Counted from the first letter of the stretch, positions 32,296 through 40,900 are shown. The stretch: 64,000 bases of DNA from Hymenobacter caeli (GCF_013294115.1 NZ_JABSNP010000016.1:1-64000), one strand, 5' to 3'. Notes: a model not told the origin generated them from the sequence alone. Program-made: numbers and translations.

Positions 32296-32337
32296 AAGCA
32301 AAAAAGGTCGCCTGCTGGGGCGGCCTTTTTTGCTTTA
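32296..32337 (+). terminator. Terminator
   Basis: aagcaaaaaaggtcgcc and ggcggccttttttgctt form a stem with a 6- to 8-base loop and a long T-run. Confidence 0.85.
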
Positions 32338-32429
32338 TTCTCCGCCGGTGGGTGGCAGCAACTCCCTCGCGAGGGCTTGCGTTAAACCCGTTGGGTAGGC
32401 TATTCTCCACCTTGCACTCATCTTGCGCC

Positions 32430-32705
32430 ATGAGAAAGTTCACCGCCACATTCGTCTGCTGGCTAACATTTTTTGCGCTGTTGGCCTCTGGGGGGCAGGC
32501 GCAGGACCACAAGGGCTGGAGCCGCAAGGCCAAAGGTGCGGCCGTCGGCGGCGGGGCCGGGGCCGTGACGGGGGCCGTGCTGGGCGGTGGCAAAGGGGCC
32601 GCGATTGGGGCGGCCGCCGGCGTGGTGGGCGGCGGCCTGGTTGGCCGCAACCAAGACAAGAAAAAAGACCCGGCCCGTTACAACGCGTACCATAACAAAA
32701 AATAG
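32430..32705 (+). CDS. Small glycine-zipper secreted protein
   Basis: A 91-aa protein with a signal peptide to GQAQ (about residue 25). A Gly-Ala-rich zipper follows (KAKGAAVGGGAGAVTGAVLG..., about 35-65), then a short charged tail RNQDKKKDPARYNAYHNKK. The Gly pattern resembles the N-terminal half of the two OmpA paralogues that flank it. It could be a truncated relative or a partner. The function is unknown. The start at 32430 is supported by the signal peptide. Confidence 0.75.
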   Translation: MRKFTATFVCWLTFFALLASGGQAQDHKGWSRKAKGAAVGGGAGAVTGAVLGGGKGAAIGAAAGVVGGGLVGRNQDKKKDPARYNAYHNKK

Positions 32706-32900
32706 CTGGCCAGCCTGCGCGGGGCCCCGCGCCCGCCGGGCTGCCCGGCCGCTTTTGGGTTTGTGCGGGGCCGGGCCGCAGCGGACCAGAGTTTGGCAAG
32801 ATGGTTGCCAATGGCGTATTTGCTGCCTCGTTGGTGCACCGCACTGCCCGGCTGCGTGCAACGCTGTTTTTTCTTGATACCATCCAATTTTCCTGTACCC

Positions 32901-33617
32901 ATGCAATACTTCCGCTCCTCTTTCACGTTTTTTCTGGCCCTGCTGTTGCTGGTCGGCCACTTCGGGCAAGCCCAAACCAGCACCGTTACCACCGACAAAC
33001 CCAAGGGCATGAGCAAAACCGTGAAGGGCGGCATTCTCGGGGGCTTGGGCGGCGCGGCCGGCGGGGCCCTGCTGGGCCGCGTCATCGGGGGCAAGTCGGG
33101 CACGGCCAAGGGGGCCATCCTGGGGGCCGTGGTGGGCGGCGGCGCGGGGGCGCTCATCGGCCGCAAGATGGACAAGCAAGCCGCCGAGTTGCGCCGCGAC
33201 CTCGAAGGGGCCACCGTGGAGCGCGTGGGCGAGGGCATCAAAATCACCTTCGCCTCGGGCATCCTGTTCGGCAGCAACTCGGCTACGCTGACGCCCGCCG
33301 CCGCCGGCAACATCGACGAGCTGGCCACCACCTTGCAGAAATACGCCGATACCAACGTGGTGGTGGAAGGCCATACCGATAGCTCGGGTTCCGACGCCAT
33401 TAACCAGCCCCTGAGCCAGCGCCGCGCCCAGGCCGTGGCCAACGAGCTGACCGCCAAGAGCGTGGACGCCGCCCGCATCACGGCCACCGGTTACGGCTCG
33501 ACGCAGCCCGTGGCCGACAACACCACCGTGGCCGGCAAAGCCGCCAACCGCCGCGTAGAGGTAGCCATTTTTGCCAACGAGAAGATGCAGAAAGCCGCCA
33601 AAAAAGGTACGCTGTAA
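32901..33617 (+). CDS. OmpA-family protein with glycine-zipper region, paralogue 2
   Basis: A 238-aa secreted protein, clearly homologous to the gene at 31533 along its whole length (zipper, GRKMDKQAAELRRD, EGHTDSSGSDAIN, NRRVEVAIFANEKM). The main difference is the N-terminus: it has a plain signal peptide (cleavage near GQAQ) with no lipobox Cys, so it is probably periplasmic or outer-membrane inserted rather than lipidated. The C-terminal tails (KKAAENGTL and KAAKKGTL) are also similar. It is closed by the stem at 33648-33680. Confidence 0.9.
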   Translation: MQYFRSSFTFFLALLLLVGHFGQAQTSTVTTDKPKGMSKTVKGGILGGLGGAAGGALLGRVIGGKSGTAKGAILGAVVGGGAGALIGRKMDKQAAELRRDLEGATVERVGEGIKITFASGILFGSNSATLTPAAAGNIDELATTLQKYADTNVVVEGHTDSSGSDAINQPLSQRRAQAVANELTAKSVDAARITATGYGSTQPVADNTTVAGKAANRRVEVAIFANEKMQKAAKKGTL

Positions 33618-33647
33618 GCGCCGTCTTTGTAACAAGCTGAACGCCGG

Positions 33648-33680
33648 ACCCGGCGGCCCGCACGGGCCGCCGGGTTTTTT
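33648..33680 (+). terminator. Terminator
   Basis: acccggcggcccg (33648-33660) and cgggccgccgggt (33663-33675) form a very stable stem followed by tttttt. Confidence 0.85.
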
Positions 33681-33729
33681 GTGGGCCGTGCCCGGCAACC
33701 TTCGCCGCCGCGCAACGGTACAACCGGCC

Positions 33730-34509
33730 ATGCCCGTCCCCGCCGTTTCTTACGCCGCTTCGCCCGCCGAAAAAGCCTTCGCCGACCACGAAATTCTGGA
33801 CCGCTTTTACGGCCACCTGCCGCCGGTGGCGCGGCGCACGCCCATGCGCGAGCTGATTTCGACGGTGCTCTCGCACCGCACTACTCACGCCGACGAAGAG
33901 CTGGCCTACGACCGGATGCTGGAAGCTTTCGGCGACTGGCCCGGGGTGCTGGGGGCCCCGGTGGACGACCTCATCTACGCCATTCGCACCACGCGCTGGC
34001 CCGCCACGCAGGCCCCGCGCATCCAGGAGATTTTGCGGCGGGTACGGGCCGAAACCAACGGCTCGTTCGACCTCGATTTCCTGGCCTCCTGGCCCACCGA
34101 GCGGGCCATGACCTGGCTGACCGACATGCCCGGCATTGGCCTGAAAACGGCGTCGCTGCTGCTGCTCTTCAGCTACCACCACCCGGTGCTGCCCGTGGAC
34201 GCGCACGTGCACCGCGTGGCCCAGCGGGTGGGCTTCCTGGGCCCCAAGGTGTCGGTAGAAAAGGCCCATGCCGTGCTGCTGGCCCTGCTGCGGCCCCCGC
34301 TGGATGCCGAGGGCCTGTTCAATTTTCACAAGCACAACTACTGGCACGGCCAGCAGATTTGCTTTTTCCTGCACCCCAACTGCCCGCGCTGCCCGCTCAA
34401 GGGCTTCTGCCAGTACTACCAGGAGCACTTCGGCGAGGCCACGCCCGAGGCCCTGGCCGCCACGCCGGCCGCCTGGGACGCCGCCGCCTGGGGCAAGCTG
34501 CCGCATTGA
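33730..34509 (+). CDS. Endonuclease III-like DNA glycosylase/AP lyase
   Basis: A 259-aa HhH-GPD base-excision repair protein. The helix-hairpin-helix (about residues 131-147, MPGIGLKTAS) supplies the Schiff-base lysine K139 and the catalytic D157 lies in LPVDAHVHR. The iron-sulfur loop is C211-x6-C218-x2-C221-x5-C227, exactly the Nth spacing. E. coli Nth is 211 aa; this one has extra residues at both ends. The first segment reads LSHRTTHAD instead of the common LSAQ-T-D, so the substrate pocket may differ from Nth. It stands alone, started by ATG 33730. Confidence 0.88.
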   Translation: MPVPAVSYAASPAEKAFADHEILDRFYGHLPPVARRTPMRELISTVLSHRTTHADEELAYDRMLEAFGDWPGVLGAPVDDLIYAIRTTRWPATQAPRIQEILRRVRAETNGSFDLDFLASWPTERAMTWLTDMPGIGLKTASLLLLFSYHHPVLPVDAHVHRVAQRVGFLGPKVSVEKAHAVLLALLRPPLDAEGLFNFHKHNYWHGQQICFFLHPNCPRCPLKGFCQYYQEHFGEATPEALAATPAAWDAAAWGKLPH

Positions 34510-34635
34510 TTAAGCTGTTAGCTATTGGCTGTTAGCTGCTAGCTTCGTTGTGGTGGTTGATGCCGACAACAACATAAAAAGCTAACAGCCAGCAGCTAAT
34601 AGCTAACAGCTAGAATAACGGCTAACAGCCAAAAC
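34510..34635. repeat. TAGCTGTTAGC-type inverted repeat, second locus
   Basis: Copies of gctgttagctattgg and gctgctagc are followed by inverted copies (gctaacagccagcagctaatagctaacagc) and a further tandem copy before the radical SAM gene. The family matches 588-670. The gap is 126 bases with no other feature. Confidence 0.75.
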
Positions 34636-35619
34636 ATGCGCCTCGTCAAGCACCCCGTTCTCTGCAATTATTACGTCACGTACCGCTGCAATGCGAAGTG
34701 CGCGTTTTGCGATATCTGGGAGAAGCCCTCGCCCTACATCACGCTCGAAGACGTGAACCGCAACCTGCGCGACCTCAAGCGGCTGGGCGTGTCGGTGGTG
34801 GACTTCACCGGGGGCGAGCCGCTGCTGCACCGCCAACTGCCCGATTTCCTGGCGTTGGCGCGGGAACTGGGCTTCATCACTACGGTGACCACCAACGGCT
34901 TGCTTTACCCCAAAAACGCGGAGAAGCTGCGCGGGTTGGTGGACATGCTGCACTTCTCGCTCGACTCGGCCGACCGCGCCACCCACGACCGGGGCCGGGG
35001 CGTGGCCTGCTACGATTTCGTGCTCGAAAGCATCCGCGCGGCCCAGGCGCTGGGCGAGCGGCCGGACATACTTTTTACCGTCTTTCGCCACAACCTGAAG
35101 GACCTGGAGGCCGTGTACCGCGACATTACCCGGCCCAACGGCCTGGTGCTCATCCTCAACCCCGCGTTTGAGTACGGCGACGTGGACACCGGCGAGCAGC
35201 TCACGCCCGCCGAGCTGGACTACCTCTCCGCCTTCGGCCGGCGCCCGGGCGTGTACCTGAACGAAGCGTTCATCGCGCTGCGGCGCGACGGCGGCAACCA
35301 CGTGGCGGCCCCCGTGTGCCGGGCGGCCAGCACCACGCTCGTCATCTCGCCCAGCAACGAGCTGGTGCTGCCCTGCTACCACCTCGGCCAGCAGAAATTT
35401 CCCATCGAAGGCCAGCTCTTCGACCTGTACAACGCCCCCGCAACGCAGCGCCTCGCCGCGCTCGAAGGCCGCCTGCCGCAGTGCGAGGGCTGCACCATCA
35501 ACTGCTACATGCAGCCGAGCTTCGCCGTCGAAACCAGTAAATATTTCTGGCAAGCCCTGCCCAGCACCCTCAAATACAACTGGGACAAGGGCACCTGGAA
35601 GCGGCTGCTGCGGGCCTAG
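34636..35619 (+). CDS. Radical SAM protein with SPASM-like C-terminus
   Basis: A 327-aa iron-sulfur enzyme. The radical SAM triad is C18-x3-C22-x2-C25 within the TYRCNAKCAFC region. GGEP (in DFTGGEPLLHRQL) binds the SAM amino group. Toward the C-terminus are further cysteines (APVC, LPCYHLG, and C-x2-C-x3-C in LPQCEGCTINCYM) of the auxiliary-cluster SPASM/twitch type. Such proteins modify peptides or cofactors, but no precursor peptide or other pathway gene is next to it. The product is not predictable here. Its neighbours are a glycosylase and a carbonic anhydrase, likely unrelated. Confidence 0.85.
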   Translation: MRLVKHPVLCNYYVTYRCNAKCAFCDIWEKPSPYITLEDVNRNLRDLKRLGVSVVDFTGGEPLLHRQLPDFLALARELGFITTVTTNGLLYPKNAEKLRGLVDMLHFSLDSADRATHDRGRGVACYDFVLESIRAAQALGERPDILFTVFRHNLKDLEAVYRDITRPNGLVLILNPAFEYGDVDTGEQLTPAELDYLSAFGRRPGVYLNEAFIALRRDGGNHVAAPVCRAASTTLVISPSNELVLPCYHLGQQKFPIEGQLFDLYNAPATQRLAALEGRLPQCEGCTINCYMQPSFAVETSKYFWQALPSTLKYNWDKGTWKRLLRA

Positions 35620-35817
35620 CCGGGCGCGGTTCCGCGGGGCCCCGTGATTTGCGACTGCGTCAAAATTTGCTGGATTTCGGCGGGGCGCCGGGTGCCGATG
35701 AGCAGGCTCGCGCCTGCGCTGGCTTTCGGCGAAAAGCGGCGGGGGCAGGGGAGGGTTGTCCATATACCGAATGTAGCCGCAGGCCCTACATTTAGGTGCC
35801 TTCTAACCCACGTCCTC

Positions 35818-36351
35818 ATGCCCGCCCTCATCCTGCCCGTTCACGGCATTTACCCCGAAATCCCGGCCGGCTGCTTCGTGGCCGACAATGCCACCATCGT
35901 GGGCGACGTGGTGCTGGGGCCCGGCTGCACGGTGTGGTTCACGGCCGTGATTCGGGGCGACGTGAATAGCATCCGCATCGGGGCCGGCACCAACATTCAG
36001 GACGGGGCCGTGCTCCACTGCACCTACCAGGGGGCCGCGCTGGCCATCGGCGCGCGCGTGAGCATCGGCCACCGGGCCCTGGTGCACGGCTGCACCGTGG
36101 CCGACGACGTGCTCATCGGCATGGGGGCCATCGTGATGGACCACGCCGTGGTGGGCGCGGGCTGCATCATCGCCGCCGGGGCCGTGGTGCTGGAAAATAC
36201 CGTGTGCGAGCCCGGTTACCTCTACGCCGGCGTGCCCGCCCGCCGCGTGAAGCCCGTGACGGAAGCCCAACTGGCGGGCCTGCGCCGCACGGCGGCGAAC
36301 TACCAGCTCTACGCCAGCTGGTTCACCGCAAACAATGAAGCACATGAGTAA
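35818..36351 (+). CDS. Gamma-class carbonic anhydrase / hexapeptide transferase family
   Basis: A 177-aa trimeric left-handed beta-helix protein. Hexapeptide-like repeats (GDVVLGPG, NIRIGAGTN, VSIGHRALVHG) run over residues 28-150. The metal-binding histidines of the family are seen as H67 (LHCTY), H85 and H90 (GHRALVHGC). Active gamma-carbonic anhydrases also need Glu residues which I did not verify. Some homologues (PaaY-like) are thioesterases or unknown. The next gene overlaps its 3' end by 17 bases. The ATG at 35818 is 26 bases after a TACATTTA-like -7 box. Confidence 0.85.
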   Translation: MPALILPVHGIYPEIPAGCFVADNATIVGDVVLGPGCTVWFTAVIRGDVNSIRIGAGTNIQDGAVLHCTYQGAALAIGARVSIGHRALVHGCTVADDVLIGMGAIVMDHAVVGAGCIIAAGAVVLENTVCEPGYLYAGVPARRVKPVTEAQLAGLRRTAANYQLYASWFTANNEAHE

Positions 36352-37009
36352 AAAAAGCTACCTCTTTCCTTGCGCATTCTTGCTGGCGGCGCTCGGCTTG
36401 GGGGCGTGCAGCCGGGCCGGCTACGTGTTTCATTTCCAGCCAGTATCGCCGGTTCAACTTGAAGCTGCCGGGCCCCCCGCTACGAAAAGCCCGCCTGCCC
36501 CTGCGGAAGCGGAAGCCACCGCTTCGGCCCGGGCCCGCCCGGTGGTGCGCCGCCCGCCGCGGCGAAACTTAGCGGGGGCCCCGGCGAGGCCCCCGGCCGC
36601 CGCTCGGCAGGTTGTGGCGCGGCTACAGGCGCGTATCGGGGCCAGCCGAGCCGAGCGGCTGGCGGGCCCCGCCCAGGGCGAGCTGCCGCGCCAACGCTCG
36701 CGGGGCGTGGCCCTGGTGCTGGCGCTGCTGTTCGGCGGGTTGGGGCTGCACCTGTTCTACTTGGGGTACTACGGGCGCGGCACGCTTTACTTGGTGCTCA
36801 CGCTGGTGGGCGTCCTCCTGTTCTCGCTGGCCGCCATCGCGTTGGTGGTTGCCGTGGCGGGCGGCTCAACCAGCGGCCTGGTGGGGCTGCTGGTAGCCGG
36901 AGCCCTCCTGACGGGCGTGGCCGGGGTGCTGGCAATAATCGACGCCGTGCGGATTTTAACCGGTGACCTCAAACCCAAAAACGGGGAATATAGAAGCCGA
37001 TTCTTTTAG
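36335..37009 (+). CDS. TM2-domain membrane lipoprotein-like protein
   Basis: A 224-aa protein. The N-terminus has a signal/lipobox-like stretch (L-G-A-C, about residue 25) and a Pro/Ala/Arg-rich linker (about 40-115). A TM2 domain (about 120-220) follows. It starts with R-S-R-G-V-A and has two helices (about 125-145 and 150-175), a G-x-H-L-F-Y-L-G-Y turn and the D-A-V-R closing element. A third hydrophobic stretch is present at about 178-205. TM2 proteins are poorly understood. It overlaps the carbonic anhydrase gene by 17 bases, so co-translation is likely. An alternative ATG is 9 bases downstream. Confidence 0.78.
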   Translation: MKHMSKKSYLFPCAFLLAALGLGACSRAGYVFHFQPVSPVQLEAAGPPATKSPPAPAEAEATASARARPVVRRPPRRNLAGAPARPPAAARQVVARLQARIGASRAERLAGPAQGELPRQRSRGVALVLALLFGGLGLHLFYLGYYGRGTLYLVLTLVGVLLFSLAAIALVVAVAGGSTSGLVGLLVAGALLTGVAGVLAIIDAVRILTGDLKPKNGEYRSRFF

Positions 37010-37033
37010 TGCTGGTACGCGGCCGGCCGGTCA

Positions 37034-38368
37034 CTACACCTCGATACCTAAGTCGCCGCGCGGCTCGGCTTTTTCTTCGACGCGTATCACGCGCAGCTGC
37101 ACGAGGTCGATGACGCGGCGCGAGCGTTCGAGCACCCGGAACTCGTAGGGGTCGAGCACGGCCACGTCGCCCACTTCGGGGATGCTGCCGTACACCACGT
37201 TCAGCAGGCCGCCCACGGTTTCGTAGTCGTCGCTTTCGGGCAGCGGGTAGGGCAGGTACTCATTGGCGTCGGGGATGGACGTGGCGGCGGCCACGCGGTA
37301 TTCGTCGATAGACACTTTCTCCACCACTGGCACCTCGTTGTCGTACTCGTCCTGGATTTCGCCCACCAATTCTTCCATGATGTCCTCGATGGTGACGATG
37401 CCCGCCACGCCGCCGAACTCGTCGCTCACGATGGCCATCACGGTGTGCTTGCGCTGGAAGTTGCGCAGCAGGCGGTTGATTTTCTTGGTTTCGGGCACGA
37501 AGTAGGGCACCCGCATGATGCGGGCCAGCTCTACGGGCTCGTTGCGGCGGATGATGGGCAGCAGGTCCTTCACGTTCAGCACGCCCACGATGTTGTCGAT
37601 GTTGCCCTCGAACACCGGCAGGCGCGAGTAGCCTTCGTTGAACACCGTTTCCAGAATCTGCTCTTCCGAGGCGTGCACGTCGAGGGCCGCGAGCTTGGTG
37701 CGCGGCACCATAATCTGGCGCACCATCCGGTCGTTGAACTCGAACACGTTCTCAATCAGCTCGTGCTCCGAGTCCTGGATTTCGCCGCTCTGCTTGCTCT
37801 GGTCGAGCAGCAGGCGCAGCTCGTCGGAGGTGTGGGCCTCGGTGCCGTGCGCCTGGTTCACGCCCACGGCCCCCAGCAGCACGCCCGACGCCTTCGACAG
37901 AAACCACGTGAGCGGCAGCGTAGCGAGGTAAAACGCCCGCAGCGGCAGCACCAGGGCCAGGCTCACGGCCTCGGGCCGTTGGATGGCCAGCGCCTTCGGC
38001 ACCAGCTCGCCGAACAGCACGTGCAGCACCGTGATGATGACCAGGCCCACGACCACGGCCGTGCTGTGGGCGGCGGCCGGCGAGATGGTGGTGCCCAGCC
38101 GGTTCACCGTGTTCAGGATGATTTCGGTGGCCACTTCCTCGCCCACGGCCCCCAAAATAAGCGAGGTGACGGTAACGCCTAGCTGCGTGGCCGACAAGTA
38201 GTTGTAGAGCTTGTGCAGCACGCCAATGGCCTGCGTGGCCAGGCGGCTGCCCTCCTTGGCTTTCAGTTCGAGCTGTGAGAGACGGACGCGGATGAGCGAG
38301 AACTCGGCCGCCACGAAAAACCCGTTGGCTATGATAAGCAACAGGGAGATAATAATTTTTAAACCCAT
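37034..38368 (-). CDS. CNNM/CorC-HlyC family transporter
   Basis: A 444-aa inner-membrane protein of the CNNM family. The N-terminal DUF21 domain (about residues 1-190) has three or four helices (3-25, 62-80, 91-115, 133-150). A CBS-domain pair (about 205-340, including EQILETVFNEGYSRLPVF and AIVSDEFGGVAGIVTIEDI) is next, and then a C-terminal CorC_HlyC domain (about 350-435). It may export magnesium or cobalt or respond to nucleotide binding; the old 'haemolysin' name is misleading. It stands alone on the minus strand, with -7 box TACTTTTG at 38413-38420. Confidence 0.92.
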   Translation of the reverse strand: MGLKIIISLLLIIANGFFVAAEFSLIRVRLSQLELKAKEGSRLATQAIGVLHKLYNYLSATQLGVTVTSLILGAVGEEVATEIILNTVNRLGTTISPAAAHSTAVVVGLVIITVLHVLFGELVPKALAIQRPEAVSLALVLPLRAFYLATLPLTWFLSKASGVLLGAVGVNQAHGTEAHTSDELRLLLDQSKQSGEIQDSEHELIENVFEFNDRMVRQIMVPRTKLAALDVHASEEQILETVFNEGYSRLPVFEGNIDNIVGVLNVKDLLPIIRRNEPVELARIMRVPYFVPETKKINRLLRNFQRKHTVMAIVSDEFGGVAGIVTIEDIMEELVGEIQDEYDNEVPVVEKVSIDEYRVAAATSIPDANEYLPYPLPESDDYETVGGLLNVVYGSIPEVGDVAVLDPYEFRVLERSRRVIDLVQLRVIRVEEKAEPRGDLGIEV

Positions 38369-38412
38369 GTCGGCGGCCCCGCGACACGGACGGTCTGGGG
38401 GCCATTGTAGGG

Positions 38413-38420
38413 CAAAAGTA
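38413..38420 (-). promoter_or_regulatory. -7 box TACTTTTG
   Basis: On the minus strand TACTTTTG matches TAnnTTTG, 45 bases upstream of the CorC/HlyC start codon. Confidence 0.5.
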
Positions 38421-38484
38421 CGGACTTTGAAGCACGGGGTTGGCCGTTTGAACTTTTAACCCAGCCGTTTGTGCTTAGGGAGCC

Positions 38485-38492
38485 TAATTTTG
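38485..38492 (+). promoter_or_regulatory. -7 box TAATTTTG of the DsbD gene
   Basis: TAATTTTG matches TAnnTTTG 25 bases before the DsbD ATG. A TTTG at 38468 is closer than the usual -33 position. Confidence 0.45.
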
Positions 38493-38516
38493 CGGGCTGA
38501 CGTTGTTAAATTTCCT

Positions 38517-40685
38517 ATGAATATTCGCCGGGTTTTTAAATTTCTGCTGCTCTGCGCATTGCCGGCTTTGCCGGCCGCTGCGCAGGTGCTCGTGCCCACC
38601 CACCTGAGCACGGCCCTCAGCCAGCCCACCGCCAAGGTGGGCCAGGAAGTGGAGCTGCTGGTCAACGCTCGCATCGACGACAAATGGCACCTCTACGCCA
38701 CCGATTTCAGCGAAGACGTGGGCCCCGTGGTGTTCACGCTAAAGTTCGCGCCCAGCCCGGCCTACGCCCTGGTGGGCAAGCCGCAGTCCGTCAAGTCGCA
38801 CCACCAGCAGGACGAGGTGTTCAAGGGCGAAGTGGCCTTCTGGGAAAAAACCGGCCAGATTCGCCAGCGCATCAAAATATTGCAGCCCGGGCCCCTCACC
38901 ATCAGCGCCGCCGCCGACTACCAAAGCTGCACCGACGTGGACGGCCGCTGCGTGCCCGGCAACGATGCCTTGACCTTCGGGCCCCTGCAAGTGAGCGGTG
39001 CGGCCGCGGCTACCGCGCCGCCGGCCGCCACGCCACTGGCCGCCAAGTCCATGGCCGCCGTGGCCCCCGTTGCCAAGGCCCCCGCCGCAGCCCCTGGCCC
39101 GGCCAACCCAGCCGCAGCGGCCCCTGAGCTGGCAGCTACATCGTCTCCAGTGGCCGTTGCGTCGGCTCCGGCCGTGGCGGTGGCGGCCGGGGCAGCCGCC
39201 GACCCCGTGGGCCAGGCCGGGGGGCTATGGAGCTTCGCGCTGTTGGCCTTCACGTTTGGGCTGGCCGCGCTGCTCACGCCCTGCGTTTTTCCGATGGTGC
39301 CCATGACGGTCTCGCTCTTCACGAGCGGCAACGACAGCCGGCGGCGGGGCATCTTCAAGGCCCTCGTGTACGGGGCCAGCATCATCGGCATTTACGTGCT
39401 GATGGGCGTGCTGGTAACGGTGCTGCTGGGCGAGGACGGCCCCAACCTCATTGCTACGCACTGGCTGCCCAACCTGATTTTTTTCGTGGTGTTCGTGGTG
39501 TTCGGCCTCTCGTTTCTGGGCTTGTTTGAAATCACCCTGCCGCACCAGCTGGTGAACCAGGTCGATACCCAGGCCGACAAGGGCGGCTGGGCCGGCATTT
39601 TCTTCATGGCCCTGACGCTGGTGGTGGTGTCGTTTTCGTGCACCGCGCCCATCGTGGGCAGCATCCTGAGCCTGGCCGCCCGTGGCGAGCGGGTCACGCC
39701 CATCGTGGGGATGCTGGGCTTCTCGCTGGCGTTTGCGCTGCCGTTCACGCTGTTCGCCATCTTCCCGTCGTGGCTGAAAAGCCTGCCCCGCTCCGGCGGC
39801 TGGCTGAACACGGTGAAGGTGGTGCTGGGCTTCGTGGAGCTGATGCTGGCCCTGAAATTCCTGAGCACCGCCGACCTGGCCTACCACTGGCACCTGCTCA
39901 ACCGCGACGTGTACCTCGTGCTCTGGATTGTGCTCTCGTCGTTGCTGGGCCTCTACCTGCTGGGCAAGTACCGGCTCTCGCACGATTCGCCGCTCGACCA
40001 CCTCAGCGTGGGCCGCCTGCTGATGGCCGTGCTGGCCTTTGCGTTCGCGGTGTACCTGGTGCCGGGCCTGTTCGGGGCCCCGCTGCCGCTGCTGGCCGGC
40101 TACCTGCCCCCCCAAAGCAAGCGCGACTTCACGCTGGCCGCCGGCGGGAACATTCCCGTGCAAACCGCCGCCAACGCCCTGGGCGAAACCCCGCGCTTCG
40201 GCGATTTCCTGGAGCTGCCCCACGGCCTGCCCGGCTACTTCGACCTCAAGCAGGCCGTGCGCGTCGCCAAGCAATTGCACAAACCCATTTTCATCGATTT
40301 CACGGGGCACGGCTGCGTGAACTGCCGCAAGATGGAAGCCACCGTGTGGAGCGACCCGGCCGTGCTCAGCCAGCTGCAAAACGACTACGTGGTGGTGGCC
40401 CTCTACGTGGACGACAAAACCGAGCTGCCCCAGAACGAGTGGTACACCTCAACGCGCGACCACCAGCAAAAGACGTCCCTGGGCAAGCAAAATGCCGACC
40501 TGCAAGTAACCCGTTATGGCTTTAACGCGCAGCCGTACTACGTGCTGCTCAACCCCGACGATGCGATGGGCCCGCCGCTGGTGGCCCCCATTGCCTACGA
40601 GCCCGACGTGGCGCAGTTCGCAAAGTTCTTGCAGGAGGGGCGGCGCAGATACCAGGCCCGGCACGGGGCCGTGGCGGCCCGGTAG
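38517..40685 (+). CDS. dsbD: Thiol:disulfide interchange protein DsbD
   Basis: A 722-aa membrane protein that passes electrons from the cytoplasmic thioredoxin pool to the envelope. After the signal peptide (to AAAQ) the N-terminal domain has the two Cys of DYQSC-(T)-x5-C. An Ala/Pro linker (about 155-220) precedes eight helices with the transmembrane redox pair in LLTPCVFPMVPM and SFSCTAPIVG. A C-terminal thioredoxin-like domain contains C-V-N-C (in GHGCVNCRKM). All three modules are present. TrxA, its likely electron donor, is encoded about 3 kb away. The gene ends 15 bases before a bidirectional terminator. Confidence 0.93.
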   Translation: MNIRRVFKFLLLCALPALPAAAQVLVPTHLSTALSQPTAKVGQEVELLVNARIDDKWHLYATDFSEDVGPVVFTLKFAPSPAYALVGKPQSVKSHHQQDEVFKGEVAFWEKTGQIRQRIKILQPGPLTISAAADYQSCTDVDGRCVPGNDALTFGPLQVSGAAAATAPPAATPLAAKSMAAVAPVAKAPAAAPGPANPAAAAPELAATSSPVAVASAPAVAVAAGAAADPVGQAGGLWSFALLAFTFGLAALLTPCVFPMVPMTVSLFTSGNDSRRRGIFKALVYGASIIGIYVLMGVLVTVLLGEDGPNLIATHWLPNLIFFVVFVVFGLSFLGLFEITLPHQLVNQVDTQADKGGWAGIFFMALTLVVVSFSCTAPIVGSILSLAARGERVTPIVGMLGFSLAFALPFTLFAIFPSWLKSLPRSGGWLNTVKVVLGFVELMLALKFLSTADLAYHWHLLNRDVYLVLWIVLSSLLGLYLLGKYRLSHDSPLDHLSVGRLLMAVLAFAFAVYLVPGLFGAPLPLLAGYLPPQSKRDFTLAAGGNIPVQTAANALGETPRFGDFLELPHGLPGYFDLKQAVRVAKQLHKPIFIDFTGHGCVNCRKMEATVWSDPAVLSQLQNDYVVVALYVDDKTELPQNEWYTSTRDHQQKTSLGKQNADLQVTRYGFNAQPYYVLLNPDDAMGPPLVAPIAYEPDVAQFAKFLQEGRRRYQARHGAVAAR

Positions 40686-40700
40686 CTGCAAAAAACGTCA

Positions 40701-40746
40701 AAAGCGAAAAAGGCGACTTTATTTATAAAGTCGCCTTTTTCGCTTT
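40701..40746. terminator. Bidirectional terminator between DsbD and tRNA-like gene
   Basis: A 21-base perfect inverted repeat (40701-40721 and 40726-40746) of aaagcgaaaaaggcgacttt and its complement with a 4-base loop. Both strands have an A/T flank. Confidence 0.9.
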
Positions 40747-40750
40747 TTGG

Positions 40751-40865
40751 CTGTAGCGGAAGGACTTGAACCTCCACGAAGTGGTTAGCCGGCCGGGGGG
40801 CCGATTTATCCCGAACCTTCACCCTCGAGAGAGGAGGGTGTGTCTGCCAGTTCCACCACACTACA
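40751..40865 (-). tRNA. Unusual class-II tRNA-Leu-like gene, anticodon read as CUC
   Basis: A cloverleaf reads on the minus strand. It has a 7-bp acceptor TGTAGTG/CGCTACA, the Leu-type D-arm (TGGTGGAACTGGCAGACAC), an anticodon stem CCCTC/GAGGG and a T-arm GGAGG-TTCAAGT-CCTTC. The 7-base anticodon loop is CTCTCTC, so the triplet is CUC, which would pair with Glu codon GAG, and position 37 is U rather than a purine. The variable region is 46 bases (40776-40821), about three times normal, and can form an extra stem CGGCC/GGCCG. The discriminator depends on the end chosen (G73 or A). It may be a noncanonical or decayed tRNA-Leu. Confidence 0.6.
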
Positions 40866-40900
40866 AGTTGTCAGCAGAAGCCTTTCGATTTTGCCGGGTG

